Notes: generated by a model not told the origin, from the letters alone. 64,000 bases of DNA from Aquibacillus saliphilus (GCF_020404745.1 NZ_JAIZAP010000026.1:1-64000); one strand, 5' to 3'; counted from the first letter of the stretch, positions 20,137 to 28,428 are shown. Numbers and translations: made by a program.

Positions 20137-20990
20137 GCCAGATTCACCTCGATTAATGCTTCGGCTAATTCTTCTACCGTTAAGCAGACTTGAGGCAGGA
20201 TTACTCCTGTTTCTTGTTCGATCCTCAACTGAAATCGCCTGGCATCTGGAACATCTACATGCCATTTTTTTAACTCTTTCTCCTCTGAAAATATAGACCT
20301 TTTATCACCATGCATGACTATTTGTCCCTCATTCATAATAATAACGTCATCTGCATAAGTAGCAACATCATCCATATCATGGGTAACAAGCACTGTTGTC
20401 AACTTCTTCTCGTGGTGCCAAGATGCAATTAATGATAAAATTTCTTTTTTTCCAGCTGGATCAAGTCCAGCTCCAGGTTCATCGAGTACAAGTACTTCTG
20501 GTTGCATGGCAAGAATACCAGCAATTGCAACACGGCGTTTTTGCCCTCCAGATAAGGAGAACGGAGACTTCGTTAGTATAATTGGATCTAAACCGACTTG
20601 TATTAATACATCTCGAGCCATCTTCTTTGCCTTTATTAGTGGAACGCCAAAATTTAGTGGTCCAAAACAAATATCCTGCTCTACCGTTTCAGCAAACAGT
20701 TGCGATTCTGGAAACTGAAAGACCATGCCAACTTGTTTTCTTATCTTTTTTAAAGAACGCTTGTTTTTGCCAGCCTTAATTACTGTATCACCAATCTTTA
20801 TTTGACCATCTGTCGGAATTAATAGACCATTCATCGCTTTTAGTAAACTAGATTTCCCTGAACCTGTATGTCCAATCACAGCTGTAAAAGAACCGGATTT
20901 TAAATTCATATCAATAGACCGCAGAACTCTTGGACTACGAATTGGACCAAGTTGATAATCTGCTGTTACACTATCAAACAATAGTTGCAT
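20133..20990 (-). CDS. ecfA2: ECF transporter ATPase EcfA2
   Basis: 285 residues; ABC ATPase with Walker A GHTGSGKSS (about 39-47), Q loop FQFPESQ, signature LSGGQKRRV (about 146-154) and Walker B VLVLDEPGAGLDP. The FPESQLFAETV stretch and C-terminal extension are typical of EcfA2. Starts 25 bases inside the ecfA1 end and overlaps ecfT, so ecfA1-ecfA2-ecfT are translated as one unit. Most Firmicutes carry the general ECF module beside ribosomal protein genes; this copy may be dedicated. Confidence 0.93.
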   Translation of the reverse strand: MQLLFDSVTADYQLGPIRSPRVLRSIDMNLKSGSFTAVIGHTGSGKSSLLKAMNGLLIPTDGQIKIGDTVIKAGKNKRSLKKIRKQVGMVFQFPESQLFAETVEQDICFGPLNFGVPLIKAKKMARDVLIQVGLDPIILTKSPFSLSGGQKRRVAIAGILAMQPEVLVLDEPGAGLDPAGKKEILSLIASWHHEKKLTTVLVTHDMDDVATYADDVIIMNEGQIVMHGDKRSIFSEEKELKKWHVDVPDARRFQLRIEQETGVILPQVCLTVEELAEALIEVNLA

Positions 20991-21802
20991 AACCTTCTCA
21001 CCATTTCTTCTTCCGTCATATAATTCTCTGGAAATTCCCCGCCCCTTGTTATCAGCTCTCGTTTCAATCTTTCAGCAAAGGGAGGCTGTAAATCCAGCTG
21101 CTCTTCGAAAATTAGGCTTGGAGAGCCACTTTTTACTATTCTTCCTTTTTCTAGGATCATGATTCGATCTGCTGATGCCGCTTCGTTCATATCATGGGTG
21201 ATCGAAATAACTGTTATATTTTCTGTTTTTATCAAGTGTTGAAGTGTAGAAAGTAACTCACGCCTGCTTTTTGGATCTAACATTACCAAAGCTTCATCCA
21301 AAATGATCAGTGAAGGTTTTAAAGCAAGCATTCCTGCTATTGCTACCCTTTGTTTTTGCCCTCCAGATAACCTGGATGGATCATGCGAACGAAATTCATA
21401 CATATCAACTAGTTTAAGTGCCTTACCTATTCTTTTTACCATCTCTTCGTAGGGCATATTTATATTCTCCAAACCAAAAGCTACATCATCTTCAACAGTT
21501 GTACCGATAAATTGGTTTTCTGGATTTTGAAATACTAAACCAATATGACTCCTACCATTCCGGTTCATCGTGTCATTGACATTTAACCCTGCAATACAGA
21601 TAGAACCCTCTTCTGGTTCAAGTAATCCAACTAATAGTTTTGCGAGTGTTGATTTACCCGATCCATTGTGACCAATTACCGCCAGCCACTCCCCTTGATT
21701 GACCGTAAACGAAAGATCCGACAAAGTCTCTTCTTCTATTCGCTTATCATACTTAAAAGTAAGGTTTTTCACTTTTACAATAGGCTTCATCGTTTCACTC
21801 AC
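20966..21802 (-). CDS. ecfA1: ECF transporter ATPase EcfA1
   Basis: 278 residues; ABC ATPase with Walker A GHNGSGKST (about 40-48), Q loop FQNPENQ, signature LSGGQKQRVAIAG (about 142-154) and Walker B LIILDEALVMLDP. ENQFIGTTVEDDVAFG is the EcfA1 fingerprint. Pairs with EcfA2 as the heterodimeric motor of EcfT. Begins 18 bases after menA. Confidence 0.93.
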   Translation of the reverse strand: MSETMKPIVKVKNLTFKYDKRIEEETLSDLSFTVNQGEWLAVIGHNGSGKSTLAKLLVGLLEPEEGSICIAGLNVNDTMNRNGRSHIGLVFQNPENQFIGTTVEDDVAFGLENINMPYEEMVKRIGKALKLVDMYEFRSHDPSRLSGGQKQRVAIAGMLALKPSLIILDEALVMLDPKSRRELLSTLQHLIKTENITVISITHDMNEAASADRIMILEKGRIVKSGSPSLIFEEQLDLQPPFAERLKRELITRGGEFPENYMTEEEMVRRLCNYCLIV

Positions 21803-21819
21803 CCTTCATAAAAAAGCTT

Positions 21820-22764
21820 TTATAATGTAATTAATAAAGAAATGATAAACGTAGCAACTAAAGAGCCATTGACAAGTACTAAATTTTTAATAGCTACTTG
21901 AAATGTTTCCGATTTTTCTTGTATTCTATTAAACTGACGAACATGCTTATAAACTGGAACAATAACAATCAATGATACTAATAAAAACACTGGTATTAAG
22001 TTAAATAATACGGAAATAATTATCGCTATAAATGATGCGACGTATAACAAATCGAATAGCCAAATTGCATAACGTTTTCCTAAATAATAAGGTAGCGTGT
22101 ATCGCTTATTTGTAATATCATCTTCTAAGTCACATATGTTATTGGCTAACATTAAATTTGCAATTGTAAAGACACAAGGTAACGAAATCAACAAAATCTC
22201 AAGTAACAGGATAATATCTGCTGTAAGACTTATATTTCTTCCCTCCCAAATTAACTGAGCAATCCCTTGATCAAAAGCATTAACGTAGACAATTAAGAAA
22301 ATAATTCCAAATCCCATTGCACCTCCCGAAAAAACTTCTCCTAGTGGCATGCGCGATAAAGGAATTGGACCAAAGGTATAAAAAATACCGATTGCAAAAC
22401 AAACCATCCCGATTAAGAGCACTAATAAATCTGTTCGGAATACTAACCAAACACCTAAACCGGTTGCTATTATTAACATCGCCATGATCGTCGTAATAAC
22501 CACACGTTCCGGGACCTTTTTTTGACCAATAATATTTTGCTCCCGTCGATAATCCTGGTTCAATGCCTTACGGTAATCCATATAATTATTAATTGCTGTA
22601 GTTGTTAAATCAAAAATAATCATCGAACCGAAAAAAATCATCGTATTCAATGGATTAAATGTATCATATCGATAAATGACAAATAATATCCCAATTAAAA
22701 ACGGAAACACACTTGCAATTTTTGTCTGTATCTCAACAAGTTTTAAAAATGTTCCAATCGACAT
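21820..22764 (-). CDS. menA: 1,4-dihydroxy-2-naphthoate prenyltransferase (MenA/DmkA, EET locus)
   Basis: UbiA-family membrane enzyme attaching a polyprenyl chain to DHNA to give demethylmenaquinone. 314 residues, 8-9 membrane helices; Asp-rich motifs NNYMDYRKALNQD (about 57-69) and DLEDDITNKRY (about 190-200) bind Mg and diphosphate. Twelve bases from apbE and 18 from ecfA1. In Listeria the EET locus paralogue DmkA makes a quinone pool separate from the respiratory menaquinone; the setting here argues for DmkA rather than the housekeeping MenA. Confidence 0.9.
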   Translation of the reverse strand: MSIGTFLKLVEIQTKIASVFPFLIGILFVIYRYDTFNPLNTMIFFGSMIIFDLTTTAINNYMDYRKALNQDYRREQNIIGQKKVPERVVITTIMAMLIIATGLGVWLVFRTDLLVLLIGMVCFAIGIFYTFGPIPLSRMPLGEVFSGGAMGFGIIFLIVYVNAFDQGIAQLIWEGRNISLTADIILLLEILLISLPCVFTIANLMLANNICDLEDDITNKRYTLPYYLGKRYAIWLFDLLYVASFIAIIISVLFNLIPVFLLVSLIVIVPVYKHVRQFNRIQEKSETFQVAIKNLVLVNGSLVATFIISLLITL

Positions 22765-22776
22765 TAGTTACTCCCC

Positions 22777-23817
22777 CTAAAAATTCCCTAGTTCAAAGTC
22801 TTCATTCGTCAACTCAAAAACTCCCTTTAATCCGGATGATATATATATTTTTTTATCTGTACTGATAAAGATAGCTTCTACTTCATCAAAACCCTCAATG
22901 TATTGCATCCCGTCTTTGATCCCTTTTGCAAATACTGACGTAGATAGTGCATCACCATCGATCGACTTATTACTAATAATGGAAACTCCCGCGATATCAT
23001 TCATAAAAGGGTAACCATCTTTTGGATTCAACAGATGGTGGTATTTTGTATCGTCAATTTCTAAGAACCGCTCATATATACCCGATGTTACGATTGATTT
23101 ATTAGCTTCTGAAACCTTACCAATCGTTTCTCCTCTTGGAGCAAACGGATTTTGGATTCCAACTGTCCATTTATCTCCTGATGGATTATCTCCCATTACA
23201 TAAATATTTCCACCCAGATCGATAATCGCCGTTGTGATATCGTGTTCTTTTAAAATCGTGACAACCTCATCTGCAATAAAACCTTTAGCAATTGCACCCA
23301 AATCAAGCTGCATCCCTTTTTTCTTTAAAAAAACCGTTTGTTCTTCAGCATTTAACTCTACATCGCTGTAATTAATTAAGGGTAAAACAGCATCTATTTC
23401 ATCTTGTTTTGGCTTCTTAGCATCGTCAAAGCCGATACGCCATAGTCCAGTCAACGGCCCGATCGATAAATCAAATGAGCCACTAGATTTTTCACTATAT
23501 ATCTTGCCAGCATCTATCAATCGATAGATATCTTCTGTCACTTCAACCGGTTGAAGCCCAGCGTTGATATTAATCTTCTCAACTTCAGATTCACTTTCTT
23601 CTAATGATATTTGATTAGATAGGGTATGAATCGAATCGAAAACAGGTTTTAAAACATCTTCTTTTCCTTCATCATAAACTTTAACCGTTACGATAGTACC
23701 CATTAAAAAATTAGTTTCTTTATATGGATCGCTCGTTAGTTTCTTTTCTGTTGCCTGACCACATCCAACAAGGATAGTAAATACAACGAACAATACGAAC
23801 AAAGCATTCTTTTTCAT
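22777..23817 (-). CDS. apbE: FAD:protein FMN transferase, lipoprotein (ApbE/FmnB, EET locus)
   Basis: Attaches FMN covalently to Thr/Ser of extracytoplasmic proteins. 346 residues from ATG at 23817; the signal peptide ends in lipobox LVGC (about 16-19), so it is a membrane-anchored lipoprotein. Family motifs: MGTIVTVKVYD near the start, LDLGAIAKGF (about 178-187), DLGGNIYVMG, and SIDGDALSTSVFAKG (about 290-304). First gene of the minus-strand EET operon. A palindromic redox operator lies 82 bases upstream. Listeria FmnB FMNylates PplA; no PplA gene is present here. Confidence 0.93.
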   Translation of the reverse strand: MKKNALFVLFVVFTILVGCGQATEKKLTSDPYKETNFLMGTIVTVKVYDEGKEDVLKPVFDSIHTLSNQISLEESESEVEKININAGLQPVEVTEDIYRLIDAGKIYSEKSSGSFDLSIGPLTGLWRIGFDDAKKPKQDEIDAVLPLINYSDVELNAEEQTVFLKKKGMQLDLGAIAKGFIADEVVTILKEHDITTAIIDLGGNIYVMGDNPSGDKWTVGIQNPFAPRGETIGKVSEANKSIVTSGIYERFLEIDDTKYHHLLNPKDGYPFMNDIAGVSIISNKSIDGDALSTSVFAKGIKDGMQYIEGFDEVEAIFISTDKKIYISSGLKGVFELTNEDFELGNF

Positions 23818-23898
23818 TACAATCACAACCTTTCCCACTAAAAAATGCTTAAACAGCACCCAAAATCTTATTAAACTATTATTGCTTAAAAGGTTTAC

Positions 23899-23926
23899 TT
23901 GTGAAATATTTCACATTTATACTATA
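23899..23926 (-). promoter_or_regulatory. apbE promoter -10 with Rex/Fnr-type operator
   Basis: TTGTGAAATATTTCACAT at 23899-23916 fits the Gram-positive Rex consensus TTGTGAAWWWWTTCACAA at 17 of 18 positions and contains the Fnr-type core TGTGA-N6-TCACA. It lies just downstream of a minus-strand -10 TATAGT (23921-23926), the place for a repressor to block initiation. No good -35 is visible. Which regulator binds cannot be told from sequence alone. Confidence 0.75.
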
Positions 23927-24090
23927 ATTTTATCATTGGCTTTTTTGTCTGTCTATATGTTTTAAGTCTAGGTATTTGCTGCCTTTAACCAAAATATTAA
24001 CCAAAACTACTGTCAATAGCGGTTTTATAACTTTCATTTGTAATGTGAATAGTTTATGAACTTCATAGTTTAAGATGTATTGTTACTATT

Positions 24091-24108
24091 TAGTGAACAT
24101 ATTCACAA
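24091..24108. promoter_or_regulatory. Rex/Fnr-type operator upstream of ndh2
   Basis: TAGTGAACATATTCACAA: one half is a perfect TTCACAA, the other has a single change. It lies 29 bases upstream of the ndh2 -35 box, a location that suits an activator or an upstream repressor site. Confidence 0.65.
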
Positions 24109-24136
24109 AATATACATCCGTATTATCTAAAAACCA

Positions 24137-24165
24137 TTTACATCAAACGTTAATGGCCTTACAAT
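24137..24165 (+). promoter_or_regulatory. ndh2-eetA-eetB-dmkB promoter
   Basis: TTTACA, exactly 17 bases, TACAAT. Start of transcription would be near 24172, leaving a leader of about 60 bases before the ATG of ndh2. Confidence 0.7.
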
Positions 24166-24173
24166 AAAATTAA

Positions 24174-24191
24174 TTGTTCATAACTTCACAA
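24174..24191. promoter_or_regulatory. Weaker operator-like palindrome at the ndh2 transcription start
   Basis: TTGTTCATAACTTCACAA; its complement has TTGTGAA on one side and TGAACAA on the other, a degenerate version of the two stronger sites. Its position over the predicted +1 suits repression. Weak on sequence alone. Confidence 0.4.
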
Positions 24192-24230
24192 TATTAGAAG
24201 TTTATAAAGTATTTAAAAGGAGTGAAAAAA

Positions 24231-26141
24231 ATGAAAGAGAAGAACATTGTTATTATTGGGGCTGGTTATGCTGGGGTTCATGCAGCGAAAAAACTTGCCA
24301 AAAAGTATAAAAAAGATCCTTCTGTTTCTATTACATTAATTGATCGTCACTCGTATCACACGATGATGACGGAATTACACGAGGTTGCTGCTCATCGTGT
24401 TGAACCAGATGCGATTCAATTCGATCTACGCCGTCTTTTTAACCGAACAAAGGTGAATTTGGTAACAGATAATGTAACACATGTTGATCATGATAAAAAA
24501 ATTGTAACTACTGAATTAGGTTCTTTCCCGTATGATTACTTAATCCTAGGTATGGGCGGAGAACCAAACGATTTTGGTACACCTGGTGTTGCTGAACATG
24601 CATTTACACTATGGTCCTTTGAAGATGCAATCAAATTACGGGAACAAATTGAAAAAACAGTTCAACGTGCCGCTAGAGTTCATGACGAAAAAACCCGTCG
24701 AGCAATGCTTACCTTTACTGTCTGTGGTTCTGGTTTTACAGGAATCGAAATGGTTGGTGAATTAATAGAATGGAAAAATCGTCTAGCAAAGGATCACAAA
24801 CTAGATGAAGAAGACATCACACTCTATGTTGTAGAAGCAGCACCAACAATCCTAAATATGTTAGAACGAAGAGATGCAGATAAAGCTGAAGCATATTTAG
24901 TGAAAAAGGGAGTAAAAATTCTTAAAAACGCTCCAATTGTTGAAGTAAAACAAGATGCAATTATTCTAAAGTCAGGTGAAGAAATTCCAACACACACCCT
25001 TATCTGGACAGCAGGAGTTAAGGCGAATTCTGATACAAAAGATTACGGAATGTCCTCTGGACGTGCGGGTCGCTTAAAAGTTAATGAGTATATGGAATCT
25101 GAGGATTTTGAAGATGTTTATGTAATTGGTGACTTGGCTTATTACGAAGAAGAACCCGGAAAACCAACACCACAAATCGTTGAAGCAGCTGAACAAACAG
25201 GTATGACAGCAGCAAAAAGCATTATTACAGAAATTAGCGGTGGAGAAAAAGAAGCGTATCAAGGTAAATATCATGGTGTTATGGTATCGATTGGTGCAAG
25301 ATATGGAGTTGCAGATTTAAGTGGTCTTCATTTAAGTGGTTGGTTTGCTAACTTCATGAAACACATTGTTAATTTATACTATTTCTTTGGGATCAGAAGC
25401 GGCTATTATATGTTCCAATATGTGATGCATGAATTTTTCCACACCACAGATAAACGTAATATTTTCAGGAACTTTACTACAAGGTATGGCAATGTGCTAT
25501 GGAGCATTCCTCTTAGGATTTTTGTTGCTGGCTTTTGGCTTGTAGAAGCTGGAGCAAAAATTTGGGGAGAATCGACCTGGAAGGAAGCAACATCTAGCTT
25601 TAGTAATGTGCCTAAGTTATTTAATGGCCTCGGAGAAGATTCTTGGCTAGTTGGTTCTACAGTTAGAATGCCGTTTGAATGGTTGCAAACTGCAACTAGT
25701 GGTGCGAGTGAAGCTGCTGAAGCAACAGAGTGGGCAACGCCAATCTTAAGCAGAATGCCTGGAATTTTTCAATGGTTTATGGAAATTGTGCTTCCAACTC
25801 CTGAAATGGCAGTATTCATGCAAAAAATGATGGTCTTCATTGAATTAGGAATTGGTTTAGCAATCCTCGGTGGTTTATTCACTTGGTTAGCTAGTGCAGC
25901 AAGTGCCGGTTTCCTAGTAATGTTTACACTATCCGCGATGCTTGGATGGGATAAGGTTTGGGCAATACCAGCATCAATTGCTTTGATGAATGGGTCTGGT
26001 AGAACATTAGGACTTGATTACTGGGTTGTTCCATTCCTTCAACAAAAAGCTGGAGATTTGTGGTACGGAAAACCAAGATCGATCTATACAGATTATCAAA
26101 AAGCATCTAGTAAAAAAGGCGATCGTAAAAAAGTATCCTAA
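24231..26141 (+). CDS. ndh2: Type II NADH dehydrogenase with C-terminal membrane domain (Ndh2, EET locus)
   Basis: Flavoprotein passing electrons from NADH to quinone. 636 residues, against about 400 for ordinary NDH-2. N-terminal FAD motif IVIIGAGYAGVHAA, NADH motif FTVCGSGFTGIEMVGE (about 162-177), second FAD motif VYVIGDLAYY. The extra C-terminal part (from about 420) has three or more membrane helices and resembles DoxX; Listeria Ndh2 has the same extension. The predicted outer loop (about 445-530) contains SGAS at 490-493. ATG at 24231 with AAAAGGAG is used; a GTG three codons earlier lies in the RBS. First gene of the plus-strand EET operon. Confidence 0.93.
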   Translation: MKEKNIVIIGAGYAGVHAAKKLAKKYKKDPSVSITLIDRHSYHTMMTELHEVAAHRVEPDAIQFDLRRLFNRTKVNLVTDNVTHVDHDKKIVTTELGSFPYDYLILGMGGEPNDFGTPGVAEHAFTLWSFEDAIKLREQIEKTVQRAARVHDEKTRRAMLTFTVCGSGFTGIEMVGELIEWKNRLAKDHKLDEEDITLYVVEAAPTILNMLERRDADKAEAYLVKKGVKILKNAPIVEVKQDAIILKSGEEIPTHTLIWTAGVKANSDTKDYGMSSGRAGRLKVNEYMESEDFEDVYVIGDLAYYEEEPGKPTPQIVEAAEQTGMTAAKSIITEISGGEKEAYQGKYHGVMVSIGARYGVADLSGLHLSGWFANFMKHIVNLYYFFGIRSGYYMFQYVMHEFFHTTDKRNIFRNFTTRYGNVLWSIPLRIFVAGFWLVEAGAKIWGESTWKEATSSFSNVPKLFNGLGEDSWLVGSTVRMPFEWLQTATSGASEAAEATEWATPILSRMPGIFQWFMEIVLPTPEMAVFMQKMMVFIELGIGLAILGGLFTWLASAASAGFLVMFTLSAMLGWDKVWAIPASIALMNGSGRTLGLDYWVVPFLQQKAGDLWYGKPRSIYTDYQKASSKKGDRKKVS

Positions 26142-26162
26142 CTTGTGAAAAAAGTCGCATAT

Positions 26163-26243
26163 TAAGAACGAAAGCGCAGGTGCCGAAGCTGGACGTGGCA
26201 TAATCTATAATTAGTTTATCCACATGGGCCACCATTTTATATG
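26163..26243 (+). repeat. Dispersed intergenic repeat, family 1 (copy A)
   Basis: Contains AGAACGAAAGCGCAGG, GCCGAAGCTGGACG and TTATCCACA...CCACCATTTTATA, the three blocks shared with copies near 33903, 42683, 46222 and 53750. Here it lies within the ndh2-eetA gap of a presumed operon. Confidence 0.65.
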
Positions 26244-26257
26244 TTTCTGGACAAATA

Positions 26258-26298
26258 AACCATTAAAGCGAACGGTTAAACCCTTTGCTTTAATGGTT
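26258..26298 (+). repeat. Perfect inverted repeat in the eetA leader
   Basis: AACCATTAAAGC and GCTTTAATGGTT, 12-base perfect arms with a 17-base loop, 36 bases before the eetA ATG. No T-run follows, so it is not a standard terminator. It could be an RNA processing or stability hairpin, or an operator. Confidence 0.6.
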
Positions 26299-26334
26299 AC
26301 ATCTAAAAGTGAAAAAGCAAAGGGGAGAAAAGAT

Positions 26335-26757
26335 ATGAAATCTTATTATCAGATGGTAAAACGTTGGGATGTAATTATTACTCTCACGCTCGTTCTTTTT
26401 TCTTTTTTGCCCTTTGCTATTTTCAGTTATCAGCAAGCCAGTAAAACAGGAGAAAATCTACAACAGGTTGCAGTCATCTCTGTAGATAATCAAGAGGTAC
26501 GACGGGTAATGCTTACTGGAAATAAAGGCGAAGAAGTATTCGATATAACACAACATGAGTCAGATACAAATACTATAGAAGTTATAGACGACCGAATACG
26601 AATAAAGGCAGCCACTTGTAACGATCAGGTCTGCGTTTTAACCGGATTCATCTCAAAGCCAGGGCAAACCATTGTTTGTTTACCTCATAAATTAGTAATT
26701 GAAATACAAACAATCAATGGCGAAACGGATACTGATGATTTGATTATTAGTTCCTAA
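26335..26757 (+). CDS. eetA: NusG domain II-containing protein (EetA, EET locus)
   Basis: 140 residues: an N-terminal membrane helix (about 11-31) followed by an extracytoplasmic NusG_II domain with three conserved Cys (TCNDQVC, about 94-100, and VCLPHKL, about 117-123). The orthologue in the Listeria EET locus is a membrane protein required for electron transfer; its precise role is unresolved. Start chosen at ATG 26335, preceded by AAAGGGGAG; upstream in-frame ATGs overlap the repeat and the inverted repeat. Followed 114 bases on by eetB. Confidence 0.87.
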   Translation: MKSYYQMVKRWDVIITLTLVLFSFLPFAIFSYQQASKTGENLQQVAVISVDNQEVRRVMLTGNKGEEVFDITQHESDTNTIEVIDDRIRIKAATCNDQVCVLTGFISKPGQTIVCLPHKLVIEIQTINGETDTDDLIISS

Positions 26758-26871
26758 CATATCACGAAGATTCATAGCCTAATTAATGCTATCAGCCGAT
26801 CTAACATAATAACTCTGATAGTGTAACCCTAGTTTCCTCCCTAGAAACTAATAGATTGGAAGTTGATGAAT

Positions 26872-27402
26872 ATGACCAAAAATCAACGCCTTGTTTACAT
26901 TGCACTACTCGCTTCTCAAGCCGTGATTATTAGTTTACTAGAACGAGCTATTCCATTCCCATTTGCTATTGCACCGGGAGCAAAACTAGGGCTTGCAAAC
27001 ATTATCACGCTGATGGCATTATATACCCTCTCAACTAGAGACGCAGGTAAGGTTGTTACCATTCGCATTATTCTATCCACTTTATTAGGTGGGACAATTG
27101 CGTCGTTCATGTATAGTGCTTCTGGTGCAATTTTAAGTTTTCTAGGAATGTGGGCAGTAAAGAAGCTAGGCCCCTCGCGTATTAGCCTGATTGGAGTAAG
27201 TACAACTGGTGCAATTCTCCATAACGTCGGTCAATTAGTTGTTGCTAGCTGGATTGCACAGACCTGGACAGTTCTCCTGTACTTGCCAGTATTATCGTTT
27301 GTCGGCATATTATCAGGCATTGCAATTGGCATCATTGCTAATTACTTGTTAATACATGTTGAGAAATTAAATTATTATAAGGATTTAAGAGATTTGGACT
27401 AA
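26872..27402 (+). CDS. eetB: Gx transporter / heptaprenyl diphosphate synthase component I-like membrane protein (EetB)
   Basis: 176 residues, five or six membrane helices, matching the family annotated as heptaprenyl diphosphate synthase component I (ECF S-component-like fold). AIAPGAKLGLANIITL (about 28-43) and SGIAIGIIANYLL are the conserved parts. Despite the family name it has no catalytic Asp motif; in Listeria this protein (EetB) forms the EET membrane unit with EetA. Because it resembles an S component it might work with the linked ECF module, but that is inference. ATG 26872 fits GGAAG spacing. Confidence 0.85.
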   Translation: MTKNQRLVYIALLASQAVIISLLERAIPFPFAIAPGAKLGLANIITLMALYTLSTRDAGKVVTIRIILSTLLGGTIASFMYSASGAILSFLGMWAVKKLGPSRISLIGVSTTGAILHNVGQLVVASWIAQTWTVLLYLPVLSFVGILSGIAIGIIANYLLIHVEKLNYYKDLRDLD

Positions 27403-27429
27403 TTTACAATTAGGAAGGGGACACAAATC

Positions 27430-28410
27430 ATGCATGTACACAATATGTGGAATGATTACCCAGACTTAAAAAATGATCTGACAATGGTACTTAATTTAAT
27501 AGAATCACATATCCGTGTTAGAAATAAAACAGTTAATACAACAATAAAAGAGTTGGTTCATTCCGGCGGAAAATTGCTTCGTCCTGCTTTTTCTCTTCTA
27601 TGTGCGCAAATTGGATCAGATAATGATAATGAAAAAGCTATTGCAGTTGCTGCAGCACTTGAAACATTGCATATGGCAACACTGATACATGATGATGTAA
27701 TTGATGAAGCAGATACGCGTCACGGAATAAATACCATCCATTCAAAAAATGGTAATAAATTCGCTATTTATTCCGGAGATTATCTATTTTGTGTTTGTTT
27801 TACAATCCTTTCTAAACATGCTACTTCTTTAGCTCATTTAGAATTTAATTCACGAAGTATGGAAAAGATACTAAGTGGTGAATTAGAGCAACTGGATTCC
27901 AGATATCATTCTGCTGTAACTATTAAAGATTACTTGTCACGCGTTTCTGGAAAAACTGCACAATTATTTGCAGTAAGTTGCTATTCAGGGGCCATTGAAA
28001 GCCAAGCATCTCGTAGGCACTCTATGATTGCTTGGAATATGGGACATCATATCGGGATGGCATTTCAAATTATGGATGATATATTGGACTACCAGGGTGA
28101 TAGCCAAACAATGGGTAAGCCAGTCATGGCTGATATTAAGCAAGGAATCTACACACTGCCTCTAATCTATGCTATAAATGCAAATCCACATGCTTTTAAA
28201 GGATTGTTGCAGAAAAAACAAGCACTAACAGACGATGATATGCTGGCACTAACAGAATTAATCAGCCGTTATCAAGGTGTTGAAAAAGCGCAGCAAGTAG
28301 CAGGGAAATACACCGAAAAAGCAATTAAACAACTGAATAAATTGCCAGATGGTCCATATAAAGAAACACTCTATCAATTAACAACCGCTTTACTGAAACG
28401 TACCGTTTAA
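27430..28410 (+). CDS. hepT: Polyprenyl (heptaprenyl-type) diphosphate synthase (DmkB, EET locus)
   Basis: Makes the long isoprenoid tail used by DmkA. 326 residues, trans-prenyltransferase fold with first Asp-rich motif HDDVIDEADTRHG (about 83-95) and second MDDILDYQGD (about 216-225). Starts 27 bases after eetB with RBS AGGAAGGGG. Last gene of the plus-strand EET unit, followed by a strong terminator. The housekeeping hepS-menH-hepT cluster is not in this window, so this is probably the EET paralogue. Confidence 0.9.
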   Translation: MHVHNMWNDYPDLKNDLTMVLNLIESHIRVRNKTVNTTIKELVHSGGKLLRPAFSLLCAQIGSDNDNEKAIAVAAALETLHMATLIHDDVIDEADTRHGINTIHSKNGNKFAIYSGDYLFCVCFTILSKHATSLAHLEFNSRSMEKILSGELEQLDSRYHSAVTIKDYLSRVSGKTAQLFAVSCYSGAIESQASRRHSMIAWNMGHHIGMAFQIMDDILDYQGDSQTMGKPVMADIKQGIYTLPLIYAINANPHAFKGLLQKKQALTDDDMLALTELISRYQGVEKAQQVAGKYTEKAIKQLNKLPDGPYKETLYQLTTALLKRTV

Positions 28411-28428
28411 ATGTGAATATTTCAAAAT

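Noticed and set aside
24222-24230. GTG start for ndh2 three codons before the ATG
   Set aside because: The GTG lies inside the AAAAGGAGTGA ribosome binding site of the ATG.
26224-26334. N-terminal extension of eetA from an upstream ATG
   Set aside because: The extension would run through the repeat end and the inverted repeat; AAAGGGGAG marks the downstream ATG and that start puts the membrane helix at the N-terminus as expected.
28411-28428. Rex-like word TGTGAATATTTCA after dmkB
   Set aside because: It has only one good half-site and lies downstream of a gene next to a terminator, where a promoter operator makes no sense.
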